The notes beneath the pieces were generated by a model. It was given only the letters and a program-made list of their open reading frames with translations, was not told the DNA's origin and made no database searches. The position numbers and the translations under genes were made by a program. Below, piece by piece: positions 17,290 through 27,800 of a stretch of DNA of 64,000 bases; position 1 is the first letter of the stretch; the number at the start of each line of letters is the position of its first letter. The stretch covers positions 682,001 to 746,000 of the forward strand of contig JAKLJL010000001.1 in the NCBI GenBank assembly GCA_023151185.1, in the 5' to 3' direction. The DNA comes from Bacteroidota bacterium (GTDB taxonomy: Bacteria > Bacteroidota > JABWAT01).

Positions 17290-18681
17290 ATGCCGAATCA
17301 GCAAATCCGTCTGGATGTCAACCTGGCAATCACCTCCGATCCGGAAATCAACCATCTGATGCACGTTAGCCTTCTGGATGAATACCAAAAGCAGATTTCA
17401 GTTTATCATTCAGAAATTGAAGCTGAAAAAAAGGCACGGAAAATCCGGTTTCAGGAACTCCCCCTTCAGGACCTTTCCAAATTGAAAGCCTTCAAAAAGG
17501 AAGTTGAAGGGAAATTTGACACTCTGGTTGTTTTAGGAATCGGGGGATCGGCTCTCGGGAATATTGCCCTTGCCTCAGCCCTGCTTCACAGCTATCAGCA
17601 GATTGCAAATAAAAAGGGTATGCGGTTATTTGTAACCGATAATGTTGATCCGGACTGGTTTTTAGATCTGTTTGATGTCATCAACCCGGATAAAACCCTG
17701 TTTAACGTAATTTCAAAATCTGGCGGAACAGCAGAAACCATGTCCCAGTTTCTTTATGTCTGGGAGTTACTGGTTGCAAAATATGGGGATAAGGCAAAAG
17801 ATCACATGGTTGCCACCACTGACGAAAAATCCGGTTATCTTCTGGATATCGCCAATGAACTCGGACTTCGGAAATTTGTTGTTCCCGAAGGCGTCGGCGG
17901 CAGGTTTTCAGTTCTTTCGGATGTTGGGTTGCTTTCCTCTATCCTGATCGGAATTGATGTGGACGAACTGCTTGCAGGGGCTGCTGCCATGGAAAAACGG
18001 TGCCAGACTGATGAATTGCTTAAAAATCCGGCCTATCTGAATGCGCTGATCCATTATTTTTACGATGTCCAGCTTGGGAAATCCATTTCGGTCATGATGC
18101 CGTACAGTTCCACACTGAAATACCTGGCAGACTGGTATGCCCAGTTGTGGGGTGAATCACTTGGCAAACGGTATGATCTGAAGGGACGTGAAGTATTTGT
18201 TGGACAGACGCCGGTTAAGGCTGTCGGCCCAACTGATCAGCACAGTCAGGTGCAGTTGTATTGTGAAGGCCCGAATGATAAAATATTTACCCTGGTTGAA
18301 GTTGAAAAGAACCACCGGGATATTTCCTTTAAAAATCCGTTTAAAGGAAATGAAGGGACCGATTATCTCGATAAACGGTCAATGAATGAACTTATCCGGG
18401 CTGAACTGAAGGGAACATCCATTGCCCTTGCAGATGCTGAACGCCCGGTAGTCAACGTAATTTTCCCTGAAGTCAATGCCTTTACTGTCGGCCAGTTTAT
18501 TATGATGTATGAACTTCAGACTGCAATGGCTGGAAAGCTGTATCAGATCAACCCGTATGATCAACCGGGTGTGGAAGCAGGTAAAAAGGCAACTTTTGCG
18601 TTAATGGGACGACCGGGGTTTGAAGGCGAAAAGAAACGGATTGAAACTTCCTATACCTTCGATTACCGGTTCATTATCTGA
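17290..18681 (+). CDS. pgi: Glucose-6-phosphate isomerase
   Basis: A 463-aa phosphoglucose isomerase interconverting glucose 6-phosphate and fructose 6-phosphate. Landmarks are VLGIGGSALGN, VISKSGGTAETM (sugar-phosphate site), PEGVGGRFSVLSDVG, WGESLGKRYD and GPTDQHSQVQLY with the catalytic His. The length fits the compact bacterial type (about 450 aa), not the roughly 550-aa E. coli type. A weak -7-like box, TAATTTTC, lies at 17236. The ribD start is one base beyond the stop, so pgi, ribD and ribE form one unit. Confidence 0.95.
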   Translation: MPNQQIRLDVNLAITSDPEINHLMHVSLLDEYQKQISVYHSEIEAEKKARKIRFQELPLQDLSKLKAFKKEVEGKFDTLVVLGIGGSALGNIALASALLHSYQQIANKKGMRLFVTDNVDPDWFLDLFDVINPDKTLFNVISKSGGTAETMSQFLYVWELLVAKYGDKAKDHMVATTDEKSGYLLDIANELGLRKFVVPEGVGGRFSVLSDVGLLSSILIGIDVDELLAGAAAMEKRCQTDELLKNPAYLNALIHYFYDVQLGKSISVMMPYSSTLKYLADWYAQLWGESLGKRYDLKGREVFVGQTPVKAVGPTDQHSQVQLYCEGPNDKIFTLVEVEKNHRDISFKNPFKGNEGTDYLDKRSMNELIRAELKGTSIALADAERPVVNVIFPEVNAFTVGQFIMMYELQTAMAGKLYQINPYDQPGVEAGKKATFALMGRPGFEGEKKRIETSYTFDYRFII

Positions 18682-18682
18682 G

Positions 18683-19777
18683 ATGGGAACTTTTTCCCGT
18701 GATGAACGGATCATGCGCCGGGTTCTCGGGCTTGCTTCGAAAGGGCAGGGACGGGTAAGTCCGAATCCGCTTGTCGGATGTATGATCTTTAAAGACGGGA
18801 TAAAAATCGGGGAAGGATTTCATCAGAATTTTGGCGGACCCCATGCAGAGGTGAATGCCATCGGGTCAGTTGTAAATCCGTCTGACCTGAAAGGGGCAGA
18901 ACTGTATGTCAATCTGGAACCCTGTTGCCATTTTGGTAAAACACCTCCCTGTACCGATCTGATCATTCAATCCGGAATTAGGCGGGTGATCATTTGTAAT
19001 GAAGACCCGTTTGAGAAAGTTGCCGGAAACGGAATCAGACAACTGAAAGAAGCCGGAATTGAAGTATCCCTTCATATCCGGAAGGAAGAAGGCCTGGATT
19101 TAAACCGGCCTTTTTTTTATTCCCAAACCCGGAAAATGCCCTTTGTAACGGTTAAAATTGCCCAAACGGCAGATGGCCGGGTGTCAACCGGGACCGGTGC
19201 TTCCAAATGGATCACCAATGAACAATCCCGTGCTGATGTTCACCGGTTAAGGTCTTTGACAGACGGAATCCTGACCGGTTCAGGAACTGTGAAGGCGGAT
19301 AACCCAAGATTAACAATCCGGACCGGAAGTTCAGAAAAGCAGCCATACCGGCTTATTCTGGATACCCGTTTGTCCATCCCGGCGCATAGTTGGGTGTTGA
19401 CTGATGAATTTGCTGAAAAGACGCTTGTTTTTCATTCGGATGATCTTTCGGGACCCTGCGGATCGAAATCCAGATTCATTCCGGTTCCGGTAAAAGGGAA
19501 CCATCTGGATCTGGAGCAGGTCCTGAAAACCTGTTTCAAACTGGGAATTCACCAGATTCTGGCAGAAGCCGGACCCGGTTTAACCAGCAATCTGATCCGG
19601 GAGGCTCTGGTTAACCGTCTGGTGATTTATCAGGCGGGAAATTTTCTTGGAGACGGCCCCGCAGCCTTTAACCGGCACCAGATTCTCTCTTCTGTCAGTG
19701 AAGGAAATCCGCTTAAACTGGAATCTGTCGACCGGTTCGGGAATGATATCCGTCTAACTTATTTAGTAAAGGAATAG
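18683..19777 (+). CDS. ribD: Riboflavin biosynthesis deaminase/reductase RibD
   Basis: A 364-aa bifunctional enzyme for the second and third steps of riboflavin synthesis. The N-terminal deaminase domain (about 1-145) has HAEVNAI and the zinc cluster PCCHFGKTPPC; the C-terminal reductase domain (about 148-364) has FVTVKIAQTADGR, TGSGTVKADNPRLT and AEAGPGLTSNL. The frame is open into pgi, but Met at 18683 directly precedes the conserved RDERIMRRVLGLA and gives the family length. Riboflavin synthase follows after 5 bases. No FMN riboswitch is seen upstream, as expected for an internal operon gene. Confidence 0.95.
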   Translation: MGTFSRDERIMRRVLGLASKGQGRVSPNPLVGCMIFKDGIKIGEGFHQNFGGPHAEVNAIGSVVNPSDLKGAELYVNLEPCCHFGKTPPCTDLIIQSGIRRVIICNEDPFEKVAGNGIRQLKEAGIEVSLHIRKEEGLDLNRPFFYSQTRKMPFVTVKIAQTADGRVSTGTGASKWITNEQSRADVHRLRSLTDGILTGSGTVKADNPRLTIRTGSSEKQPYRLILDTRLSIPAHSWVLTDEFAEKTLVFHSDDLSGPCGSKSRFIPVPVKGNHLDLEQVLKTCFKLGIHQILAEAGPGLTSNLIREALVNRLVIYQAGNFLGDGPAAFNRHQILSSVSEGNPLKLESVDRFGNDIRLTYLVKE

Positions 19778-19782
19778 AAATT

Positions 19783-20376
19783 ATGTTTACCGGGTTGGTC
19801 GAAGAAACCGGCATGATCAGAGAAATAACCGAATTAAACGGCGGCCGGAAGTTCACGGTTCAGGCGGCGGATGTCCTGTCTGACCTGAAGGTGAATGATT
19901 CTATTGCAATTAACGGGTGCTGCCAGACGGTAATTGAAGTTACTACGCAGTCTTTTTCCTGTATTTCGATCGAAGAAACCCTGAAGAAAACCACGTTCGG
20001 TCTGTTCAGAAAAGGTGACCGGGTTAATCTTGAAAGACCCCTGCTGCCATCCACCCGGCTTGGCGGGCATTTTGTTATGGGGCATGTTGATTGTGTCGGT
20101 GTGGTAGTCCGGAAGAAAGTTCTGGGAACCAGTTGGGAGTTTGATATTGAATTCCCGGAAGAATTTGAAAAGTACATCATCCGGATCGGCTCCATTTCTG
20201 TTGACGGAACCAGCCTCACAGTTGCTGATCTGAAGAAAAACCGGTTTACTGTTGCCATCATCCCGCATACGATGGACAAAACTGTCTTTTCTTCTTATGA
20301 CGAAGGGAAGAAGGTGAATCTTGAATTCGATATGCTGGGAAAATATATGGAGAAACTGGTGACCGGAAAGGACTGA
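19783..20376 (+). CDS. ribE: Riboflavin synthase alpha chain
   Basis: A 197-aa lumazine-binding protein with two homologous halves. It opens with MFTGLVEETGMI, the family signature, and has GHFVMGHVDCVG and SISVDGTSLTV in the two lobes, ending LGKYMEKL. It joins two lumazine molecules to make riboflavin. Normal length. The gene ends 11 bases from the convergent PEP carboxylase stop, with no clear terminator in that gap. Confidence 0.95.
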   Translation: MFTGLVEETGMIREITELNGGRKFTVQAADVLSDLKVNDSIAINGCCQTVIEVTTQSFSCISIEETLKKTTFGLFRKGDRVNLERPLLPSTRLGGHFVMGHVDCVGVVVRKKVLGTSWEFDIEFPEEFEKYIIRIGSISVDGTSLTVADLKKNRFTVAIIPHTMDKTVFSSYDEGKKVNLEFDMLGKYMEKLVTGKD

Positions 20377-20387
20377 TCCCCGGCTTA

Positions 20388-23171
20388 TTACCCCGTGTTT
20401 TTCATTCCTGCTGCTATCCCGTTTACAGTTTCCCTCAGAACGTGCAGAATCTTTTCCCGTCTGGGGTCTTCTTCCTGAAGTGATCTGAATTCCTTAAGCA
20501 GGTTAATCTGGATGATATTCATCGGGTCAATATAGGGATTCCGGCGTCTGATTGATTGTTGAAGTACTTTCTGGTGATCCAGAATTTCAGCTTCACCTGT
20601 AATGGAAAGAATGACCGACCGGGTTTTCTCAAATTCTGTCAGCAACCCTTCCGCAAAAACACGTCCTTCCTCATTCCCGTTGAATAACGTTAAATAGGAC
20701 CTTGCAATCTCCAGATTGGATTTACCGATGGCATTTTCCACATTTTTGATAAAGGTTGAAAAATAGGTCCAGTTTTTATAAAGATTCTGAAGGTAGGAAA
20801 GTCCCTGATCCGGATTTTCGGCAATCCACTGGGTAAGTCCTGACCCTACACCAAACCATCCGGGAATCAGAATACGGGTTTGCATCCAGGAAAACACCCA
20901 GGGAATAGCCCTGAGATCCCGAAGTGACTGGCTTGCCCGCCGTTTAGACGGCCTGCTGCCGATCTGAACCTGAGAGATCAGGTCGATCGGAGTGAAAATC
21001 TGATACAGGGAAATAAAATTCTGGTTATTCAGCAACCGCTGGTAGTTTTCCATGGCAAGTTTACTGATCGAATCCATTGAAGTGAAATAGCCTGCGCGGT
21101 CCTTTTCAGAAACCATTTCTTTGTTGTTTACACTTGAATAGACCACTGCATTGGTAACCTGTTCAAAGGTCCGGAGTGCAATTTCCCTGAATCCGTATTT
21201 GCTCGAAATCATTTCGCCCTGTTCAGTAATCCGGATTTTACCGTTTATTGTTCCCTTGGGCTGAGCCAGAATAGCTTCGCTGGAGTAGCCGCCGCCACGA
21301 CCGATCGAGCCACCACGGCCGTGAAACAGCCTGAAACGGATTCCTGACCGTTCACTGATATCTCTGATCCGGATCTGGGCTTTGTACAATTCCCAGGTGG
21401 AAGTCAGAATTCCACCGTCTTTCGAAGAATCTGAATATCCGAGCATGACTTCCTGAAAGTCCTGCCGGGTATGGAGGGCTTCCCGGTAAATCTGGGTTCC
21501 GAAGAGACTCTCCATGACAAATTCCATATTGTGAAGATCATGAATCGTTTCAAACAGCGGTACAATATTCAATCTGAGGACCCGTTTACCGGCTCCGGTC
21601 AGGGAGTACAACCCAAATTCCTTAAACAGGAGGAGCAATCCTAAAATATCGGTTTCCCGTTCGCACATCGAAATGATAAAGTTCTCGAACATTGTCCGGT
21701 CAACGGTGTCGAGGCCCCATCTGACCGCCCGGATGGTGTCGATCAGATCCTGAGTGGGATCGGAATAGACAAACTCCGGTGAGTATAAGGGTCTGGGTGA
21801 AGAAATTTCCTGAACGAGAACAGATTTCTGTTCACCGGGGGACAGGCGTTTCCAATTGGGAGCTGCTCCGGACTGGCGCAAAATTTCAGAAACAGCCTGG
21901 CGGATGATTTCTGAACTCTGGCGGATGTCGAGAGTGGCGAAATGAAATCCAAAGGTTTTTACTTTGAAAATGAAAGGGTCGATCCACGTCCGGTTCAGAA
22001 CAGGGCTCTGGTTCATCTCCAGTTCAGCCCGGATAAGATTCAGGTCATCCAGAAACTCGGTGCAGGAAGAATAGCCGAAGGTTACCCTGTCCTCCTGTCC
22101 GACCTGCTCAAAAGTCCGAAGTAATTTAATCGAGATCAGGGTCATCTTGATCCGGAATAACTCAAACGGGTTTTTCACGATTTCTTCTGCCTGCCGCAGG
22201 TCAACAGTTCTGTAAGCTTCAAGATCAGCCCGGGTTGCTGCCGAGAAAGCATCACTGTAAGAAAACCGCAATTCGCTGCTGGTCAGCACAGAAATCAGAT
22301 TAACCGATTCCTTATAATACTGGTTCAGAATATGTTTTTTGTGAAGCTGTATAGTTTCCCGGGTGATAGAAGGCGTCACAAACGGGTGTCCGTCACGATC
22401 GCCACCTATCCAGGAGCCAATTCTGATCAGGGCAGGAAGGTCTTGATTTTCGGGTAATACATCCGAAAAGACAAACCGGAATTTCCGGTAAAAATCGCCT
22501 ATAACCGGGTAAATAATCTCATCCAGATAAAACAACCCGGTTTTAACTTCATCGATGACTTCCACTTTCTGCATTCTGACGTCATCTGTCTGCCAGATCG
22601 AGGTGATTTCTGCTTTGATCCGGGTTCGGATCCAGTGCTTTTCAAGCGGAGTCAGCGTGCCGGAATCCCGTTCCTTCATCAGGTCGAACAACCGCTGGTA
22701 TTTTTCGAGCATGGTGTGGCGCTTGGCTTCGGTAGGATGCGCTGTAAATGTCGGTGAAATTTCAACCTGGGAAAGGGTGTCGAGAAAGTGGTTTATCGCA
22801 GCCGGATTTAAGTTCAAATCCCGTTTCAGGTCTGCTAGGCTTCCCCGGCTGTTATGATTACCGGGCTCCATTTCATACTGTCGGGATCTTCTGAACCGGT
22901 GAACATGCTCTGCCAGATTGACCAGGTGAAAGTAGGTGGTAAAAGCACGGACCAGCAGAGATAGTTCGTCCAGTGTCTTGCCTGAAAGAAGCCGGGTTAA
23001 TTCATCGTAAACCTTCAGTCCGGTTTGTTCGTTCAGCTCGATTGCCTTTGCCCTGACTTCTTCTTCGAGCCGGAACAGCCAGTCACCCGACTGCTCGCGA
23101 ATGACCTCACCGAGCAATTCACCCAGAAAATGAACATCAAGTTTTAAAGTTGCTTCTTTAGGATTTTCCAT
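20388..23171 (-). CDS. ppc: Phosphoenolpyruvate carboxylase
   Basis: A 927-aa PEP carboxylase making oxaloacetate from PEP and bicarbonate to refill the TCA cycle. Key motifs are TAHPTEAKR (catalytic His), IGSWIGGDRDGHP, MLGYSDSSKDGG, FHGRGGSIGRGGG and the C-terminal GIAAGMKNTG, complete to the end. I use the ATG at 23171; a GTG two codons upstream (23177) is the alternative. Length is slightly above E. coli Ppc (883 aa). Faces the rib genes. The M20 peptidase is upstream on the same strand, with a hairpin between them. Confidence 0.96.
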   Translation of the reverse strand: MENPKEATLKLDVHFLGELLGEVIREQSGDWLFRLEEEVRAKAIELNEQTGLKVYDELTRLLSGKTLDELSLLVRAFTTYFHLVNLAEHVHRFRRSRQYEMEPGNHNSRGSLADLKRDLNLNPAAINHFLDTLSQVEISPTFTAHPTEAKRHTMLEKYQRLFDLMKERDSGTLTPLEKHWIRTRIKAEITSIWQTDDVRMQKVEVIDEVKTGLFYLDEIIYPVIGDFYRKFRFVFSDVLPENQDLPALIRIGSWIGGDRDGHPFVTPSITRETIQLHKKHILNQYYKESVNLISVLTSSELRFSYSDAFSAATRADLEAYRTVDLRQAEEIVKNPFELFRIKMTLISIKLLRTFEQVGQEDRVTFGYSSCTEFLDDLNLIRAELEMNQSPVLNRTWIDPFIFKVKTFGFHFATLDIRQSSEIIRQAVSEILRQSGAAPNWKRLSPGEQKSVLVQEISSPRPLYSPEFVYSDPTQDLIDTIRAVRWGLDTVDRTMFENFIISMCERETDILGLLLLFKEFGLYSLTGAGKRVLRLNIVPLFETIHDLHNMEFVMESLFGTQIYREALHTRQDFQEVMLGYSDSSKDGGILTSTWELYKAQIRIRDISERSGIRFRLFHGRGGSIGRGGGYSSEAILAQPKGTINGKIRITEQGEMISSKYGFREIALRTFEQVTNAVVYSSVNNKEMVSEKDRAGYFTSMDSISKLAMENYQRLLNNQNFISLYQIFTPIDLISQVQIGSRPSKRRASQSLRDLRAIPWVFSWMQTRILIPGWFGVGSGLTQWIAENPDQGLSYLQNLYKNWTYFSTFIKNVENAIGKSNLEIARSYLTLFNGNEEGRVFAEGLLTEFEKTRSVILSITGEAEILDHQKVLQQSIRRRNPYIDPMNIIQINLLKEFRSLQEEDPRREKILHVLRETVNGIAAGMKNTG

Positions 23172-23311
23172 CGCCACACAATTTTAGCTGAGAAAGTAAA
23201 GTCAACCGACAATACCATCTGATAAAGTACAATTTTTTTAAAATTAGATTAAAAAAGTAAATTTTGCAAAAAACAGGCGGTTTTGCGGAATAGTCAGGAC
23301 GGGCGTGTAAC

Positions 23312-23339
23312 CCTCCTGCTGGCAGAAACCGGCAGGAGG
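23312..23339 (-). terminator. Strong hairpin between M20 peptidase and ppc
   Basis: CCTCCTGCTGG (23312-23322) pairs with CCGGCAGGAGG (23329-23339) with one G-U wobble and a 6-nt loop. It lies just past the M20 stop. There is no T-run on either side, so it may be a poor terminator or an RNA structure in a shared transcript with ppc. Confidence 0.4.
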
Positions 23340-23348
23340 CTTGGTAAC

Positions 23349-24734
23349 TCAAACTTTACCGGTTTGGGCAAGCTCCTCAAACAGAAAAATCTGGCTGATA
23401 ATGGCTTTTTTAAAATCACCCAGATGAAGGGATTCATTTTCTGAGTGGGCATTGGTATACGGGTCTTCGATTCCGGTCAGGAGGGCAGGAACATTACCCA
23501 GGGCTTCCGAAAATGGACCGGCAAACGGAATTGACCCGCCGCTTCCGATGTAAACCGGCTCCTTCCCATATCCTTTAACCAGGGCTTGCCGGGCCGCTTC
23601 AAAGTAGGGATGAGTACTATCTGTCATCCAGTAATCTCCCCGTTTTTCTTCGGTGAATGAAATGGACACATTCCAGGGTTTCAGTTCAAGGATCCGTTTT
23701 TTTAGTAAATCCAGCGCCTGATCCCGTGAAATACTGGCCGAGGTCCGTAAGCCCAGTTTCACCCAGACCGAATCCATGATCACATTCCCGGCTGCTTTTC
23801 TGCTGCCGGATTCAATTGAGTTGACAACGAGGGATGGCTGACGCCACATTTTTTCCAGAATTTCATATCCTTCGCCAAAAATATCGACAGCGGGTTCAAG
23901 GGCAGCCTGGTCCCTGAAAACAGATTTTGTCATTCCCAGACTGGTCATCATTGCCTTTTCGGTGGCGGTCAGCGGTTTTACATTTTTATACAGTTCCGGG
24001 ATGGTAAGCAGGCCCTGATCATCAACTAATCCGGCAAGAATTTTGGATAAGGCCAGTGTTGGATCCGGGATCGGACCGCCATAGAGTCCGGAGTGCAGCG
24101 GATGGTCCATGACTTTAACCTCGACCTGAAGGGTGACCAATCCCCGCAGGGAAACAGTTAAGGAGGGAATTCCGGTATCATAATTTCCTACATCAGCAAG
24201 AACCATAACATCTGCCTGCATTTTTGCAGAATACTGCCCGAGAAACTGCATCAGATGAGCTGACCCGATTTCTTCTTCTCCCTCGATGATCACCTTCACA
24301 TTGACCGGAATTTTACCATCTGACTTAAGCCAGGAGGCCACTGATGCGAGGTGAACCAGAATACCGGCCTTATCATCTGCAATTCCTCTCGCATAAATTC
24401 GGTCTCCGATGATCGTAGGTTCATAAACAGGAGTTTTCCAGAGCTCTTCCCGCATGGGTGGCTGGACGTCATGGTGAGCATACAGCAGGATGGTTGGTTT
24501 GTCATTCCCGGCATGCAGCCAGTCACCGTAGATGTACGGATGTACGCCAGGGATCCGCAGAATCTCAACATTTTCAAGTCCGGAGTCCAGCATAAGGGAG
24601 GCTACTTTTTGGGCGGATTCTTCAAGATGAACCGGATCAAAACCCTCCCAGGAGCAGGAAGGTATCCGGGTCAGGTCCTTAAGCTGGTTGAGAAAACTGT
24701 CAAAGTTCCGGCTGGCAAATTCTGAGGGTGTCAT
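23349..24734 (-). CDS. M20-family metallo(di)peptidase
   Basis: A 461-aa zinc-dependent exopeptidase of family M20. Motifs are YAHHDVQPP (metal His and Asp), IADDKAGILVH (bridging Asp), EGEEEIGS (catalytic and metal Glu), DVGNYDTG and a late HSENESLHL (metal His). It keeps the central dimerisation insert (MDHPLHSGLYGG). No signal peptide, so cytosolic. AGGA lies 7 bases before the ATG. Substrate likely dipeptides or N-substituted amino acids; exact specificity is not readable. A second M20 gene lies at 47717-49069. Confidence 0.93.
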   Translation of the reverse strand: MTPSEFASRNFDSFLNQLKDLTRIPSCSWEGFDPVHLEESAQKVASLMLDSGLENVEILRIPGVHPYIYGDWLHAGNDKPTILLYAHHDVQPPMREELWKTPVYEPTIIGDRIYARGIADDKAGILVHLASVASWLKSDGKIPVNVKVIIEGEEEIGSAHLMQFLGQYSAKMQADVMVLADVGNYDTGIPSLTVSLRGLVTLQVEVKVMDHPLHSGLYGGPIPDPTLALSKILAGLVDDQGLLTIPELYKNVKPLTATEKAMMTSLGMTKSVFRDQAALEPAVDIFGEGYEILEKMWRQPSLVVNSIESGSRKAAGNVIMDSVWVKLGLRTSASISRDQALDLLKKRILELKPWNVSISFTEEKRGDYWMTDSTHPYFEAARQALVKGYGKEPVYIGSGGSIPFAGPFSEALGNVPALLTGIEDPYTNAHSENESLHLGDFKKAIISQIFLFEELAQTGKV

Positions 24735-24791
24735 GGTTTTTCCTGATGTTAAAACTACAGGAAAATAGCCAAATTCCGGATTGAATAAAAC

Positions 24792-24824
24792 AAAAAAGTC
24801 CGCCTTTTGGGGGCGGACTTTTTT
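24792..24824 (-). terminator. Rho-independent terminator after TonB receptor
   Basis: AAGTCCGCC pairs with GGCGGACTT, flanked by six A and six T, so it could work in both directions. It lies 19 bases past the TonB receptor stop on the minus strand. Confidence 0.92.
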
Positions 24825-24842
24825 AAGAGTCTTCTGATCAGA

Positions 24843-27800
24843 TCAGAAGGTATATCTTGCTCCGATCTGGATATAATACCTGGATTGGCTATCATTTTTC
24901 ATGTACGGAGATGTGTAAGGCGAATCAAATGAAAAGACCTGCTTTCCAGCATGAACAGTTGCATTATCAGCCTGTTTTCCTCTGTATCTGAGGAACCGGT
25001 TATTAACCAGCTGGTCAGAAACACCCCAATCCTTATTAAGTAGATTTGCCACATTCAGAATATCCAGAGTAAACTCAAATTTGTTATCTTCGAGTCCCGG
25101 AACGAGAAGCGGAATTTCCTGAGCAAACCGGAAGTCTACTGTCGTTATCCAGGGAAGGTTTCCGCCGTTTCTCGGAAGAATTTTTCCTTTATTTTCTTTC
25201 AGATAGTCATCACTGTTAATCAGGGCAAAAAGGGCATCATAGGTTTCCTGTGGTGCATCGCCGGTTACGGCGCCTGATGAACTTACAGTAACAAGGGCAA
25301 TTTCATCTTTGTTTCTGGGCACGAACATCAGGTCGTTTGAATCAAACCCGTCGCCGTTCATATCCCCGTTGTAGGTGTAGGAATACGGCAGGCCAGAACG
25401 GCTTTCGATGAAGAACGAGAAGGTCGAATTGAAGCCCTGCAGGTCATCACCCAGGAAATCTGCCCAGTTCAATGCATAAGTAACCGAACTCATAAACCGG
25501 TGCTTGATTTCATAATCGGAGGTAGAAAGGGCAGGGTTGAAAACATCTTTAGTCGGGTTGAAACGAACCTGGGATACAGCCTGACTTGAGGTAACCGAAT
25601 TCACATCCTCAGATTTGGAATAGGTATAAGCTACAGTTAAGCCAATATTTTTCATGAAATCTTCCCCGGCATTCAAGGGCTTCTGAATCATCGGTGTCAA
25701 ATTCATTTGATATCCTTCCGACGTATTTTTCAGAAGCATCACATTGGTAAAGTTGGAAGAATTGACTTTTCCGGCAGTTTTATAATCGACTTTGGTCCAG
25801 TGATGCTGCCGGCCATCGGCCAGTTTTCCGCCATCAGCCAGGGTTGTATTCGACTTTTGAACATTGATGTCCTGGTAGAAGGCATCGTTCCAGTTCATGG
25901 AATAAATTCCTTCAATTGTTGCGATAAAACCTTCAGGAAGCTGGTAATCAAAGGCAATGTTGGTTCTCCAGACCTGCGGGAAAACAAAATCCTTATCCAT
26001 CAGATTGATTTCAGAGGTTTTTACAGGAGAAAGCGTCACACCTGGTTTACCAGGGTAGGGCTGGTTGTTGGGATCAGAACTGAATCCAAGAGCATTTGCG
26101 GTAGATCCGGTCACCTGAACCCGTCCGATATCTACACCAGTGTTCCCAAAGTTATTCGAAACCCATACGTAAGGAGTCCGGCCGGAGAAAATACCGGTAC
26201 CGCCTCTGACCTGTAACTGGTCATCGTTGAATACATCATAATTGAAACCGAAACGGGGTGAAAGTTGCAAACTGCCGGTAGCAACTTCTGTAGTCTTGTA
26301 TTTAAAATAAACCGGAACGGAATCATTCCGTGAAGGTTCACTTCCAAAGTTGGTGATATCTGCCCTAAGGCCAAAGGTCAGCCGGAGTTCGGGTAAGACA
26401 TCCCATTCATCCTGAGCATAAAAACCCCACCGGGCTGCGTCAAATTCAGCTCTTGGCTCATATCCGGCACTATAGACATTGGCGCCGTTTAGGTCTTTTT
26501 TCAGTCCATAGCTGTATTCATATCTGGATGGCTTTTTCGCATAAAAATCAGCATAGGAGTCAAATTCATACAACCCATAATAATTCCGGATAAATAAATT
26601 GCTGAAGGTAAAAAACTCATTGTTAGTACCCAGAGTTATAGTGTGTTCATCCAGATAATAAGTAAAGTTGTCTGTGACTTCAATCAGGTCCTGATCAAGT
26701 GCATTTTTTGTCGAAAAGTTTTCAGTACCGACATAAACGTTAGTTGAACCTGTTTTGATACGGACTGACGGAAATTTTGATCCGTCAGGATCACGCTGAT
26801 CCCGGATTGCAGTGTAAGATACCCGGAATTCATTGCTCATATCCGTTGACAGGATGGAGTTCCATTGAAAAACGGTTGAATTCTGCATACTGGTGAAAGC
26901 ATAATTCCGGTTGCCGAGATGGAAATCGGTTGTTGTCCGGACCAGGTTGTCATCAGAAGCATTAACGTAATTGTGACGAAGTGTAAACGTGTTGGCTTCA
27001 TCCATGTTGTAGTCAAAACGGACAAATAATTTGTCACTGTCTGTTCCACGGTTAAAGGCACTGTAGGATCCGGCGTTGTAACCATAATCCGATTTCAGTG
27101 TATTTAAAAATGTATAGAAATCATCTGTGACGACAAAGGTGGTCGGACTGGCAGTTGTGCCAACACTGATGCTGGAGGGAGTTTCCTTCCGTCCGATTTC
27201 GCCATTAATGAAAAAGAACAATTGGTCATTAATGATTGGGCCGCCCAAACGGAAACCATAGGACTTTTCAGTAAAATCTGCAAAGGGAACCTCGTTTACG
27301 CCGTCACCTACAAAATTCTGATTCCGGTAAAAGGTATAGGCAGAACCGCTAAACTTATTGGTTCCCGACCGGGTTATCGCATTGATTGAAGCACCGGTGA
27401 ATCCACCTAGGCGAACATCGAAGGGTGCTATTGAAACATTGAATTCCTGGATAGCATCCAGAGAAATGGGTTGTGTTCCTGCCTGCCCGCCGGGGGTTCC
27501 GTTTGAAGCCAGTCCAAAAACGTCATTTAATACAGCCCCGTCGACCTGAATATTGTTGTACCGGTTGTTTTTACCGGCGGCACTGTTTCCGTTAATTTGA
27601 GGGGTAAGTCTGGTATAATCCTGAATACTTCTTGAAACGGTCGGAAGAGCCTTCAACTGGTCGGAAGAGACGTTGGTTGCTGCACCAGTTCTGGAGGCGC
27701 TCAGCAGAGGGTTTTTTTCACCGGTTACAACCACTTCTTCAGTGGTAATATCCTGGGCAGATAAAACAAAATTTAATTTAAGATTTTGGGAAAGCTGCAG

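Noticed and set aside
19834-20279. Overlapping minus-strand frames (144 and 139 codons) opposite riboflavin synthase
   Set aside because: Antisense to a strongly conserved gene, with no start signal or recognisable domain.
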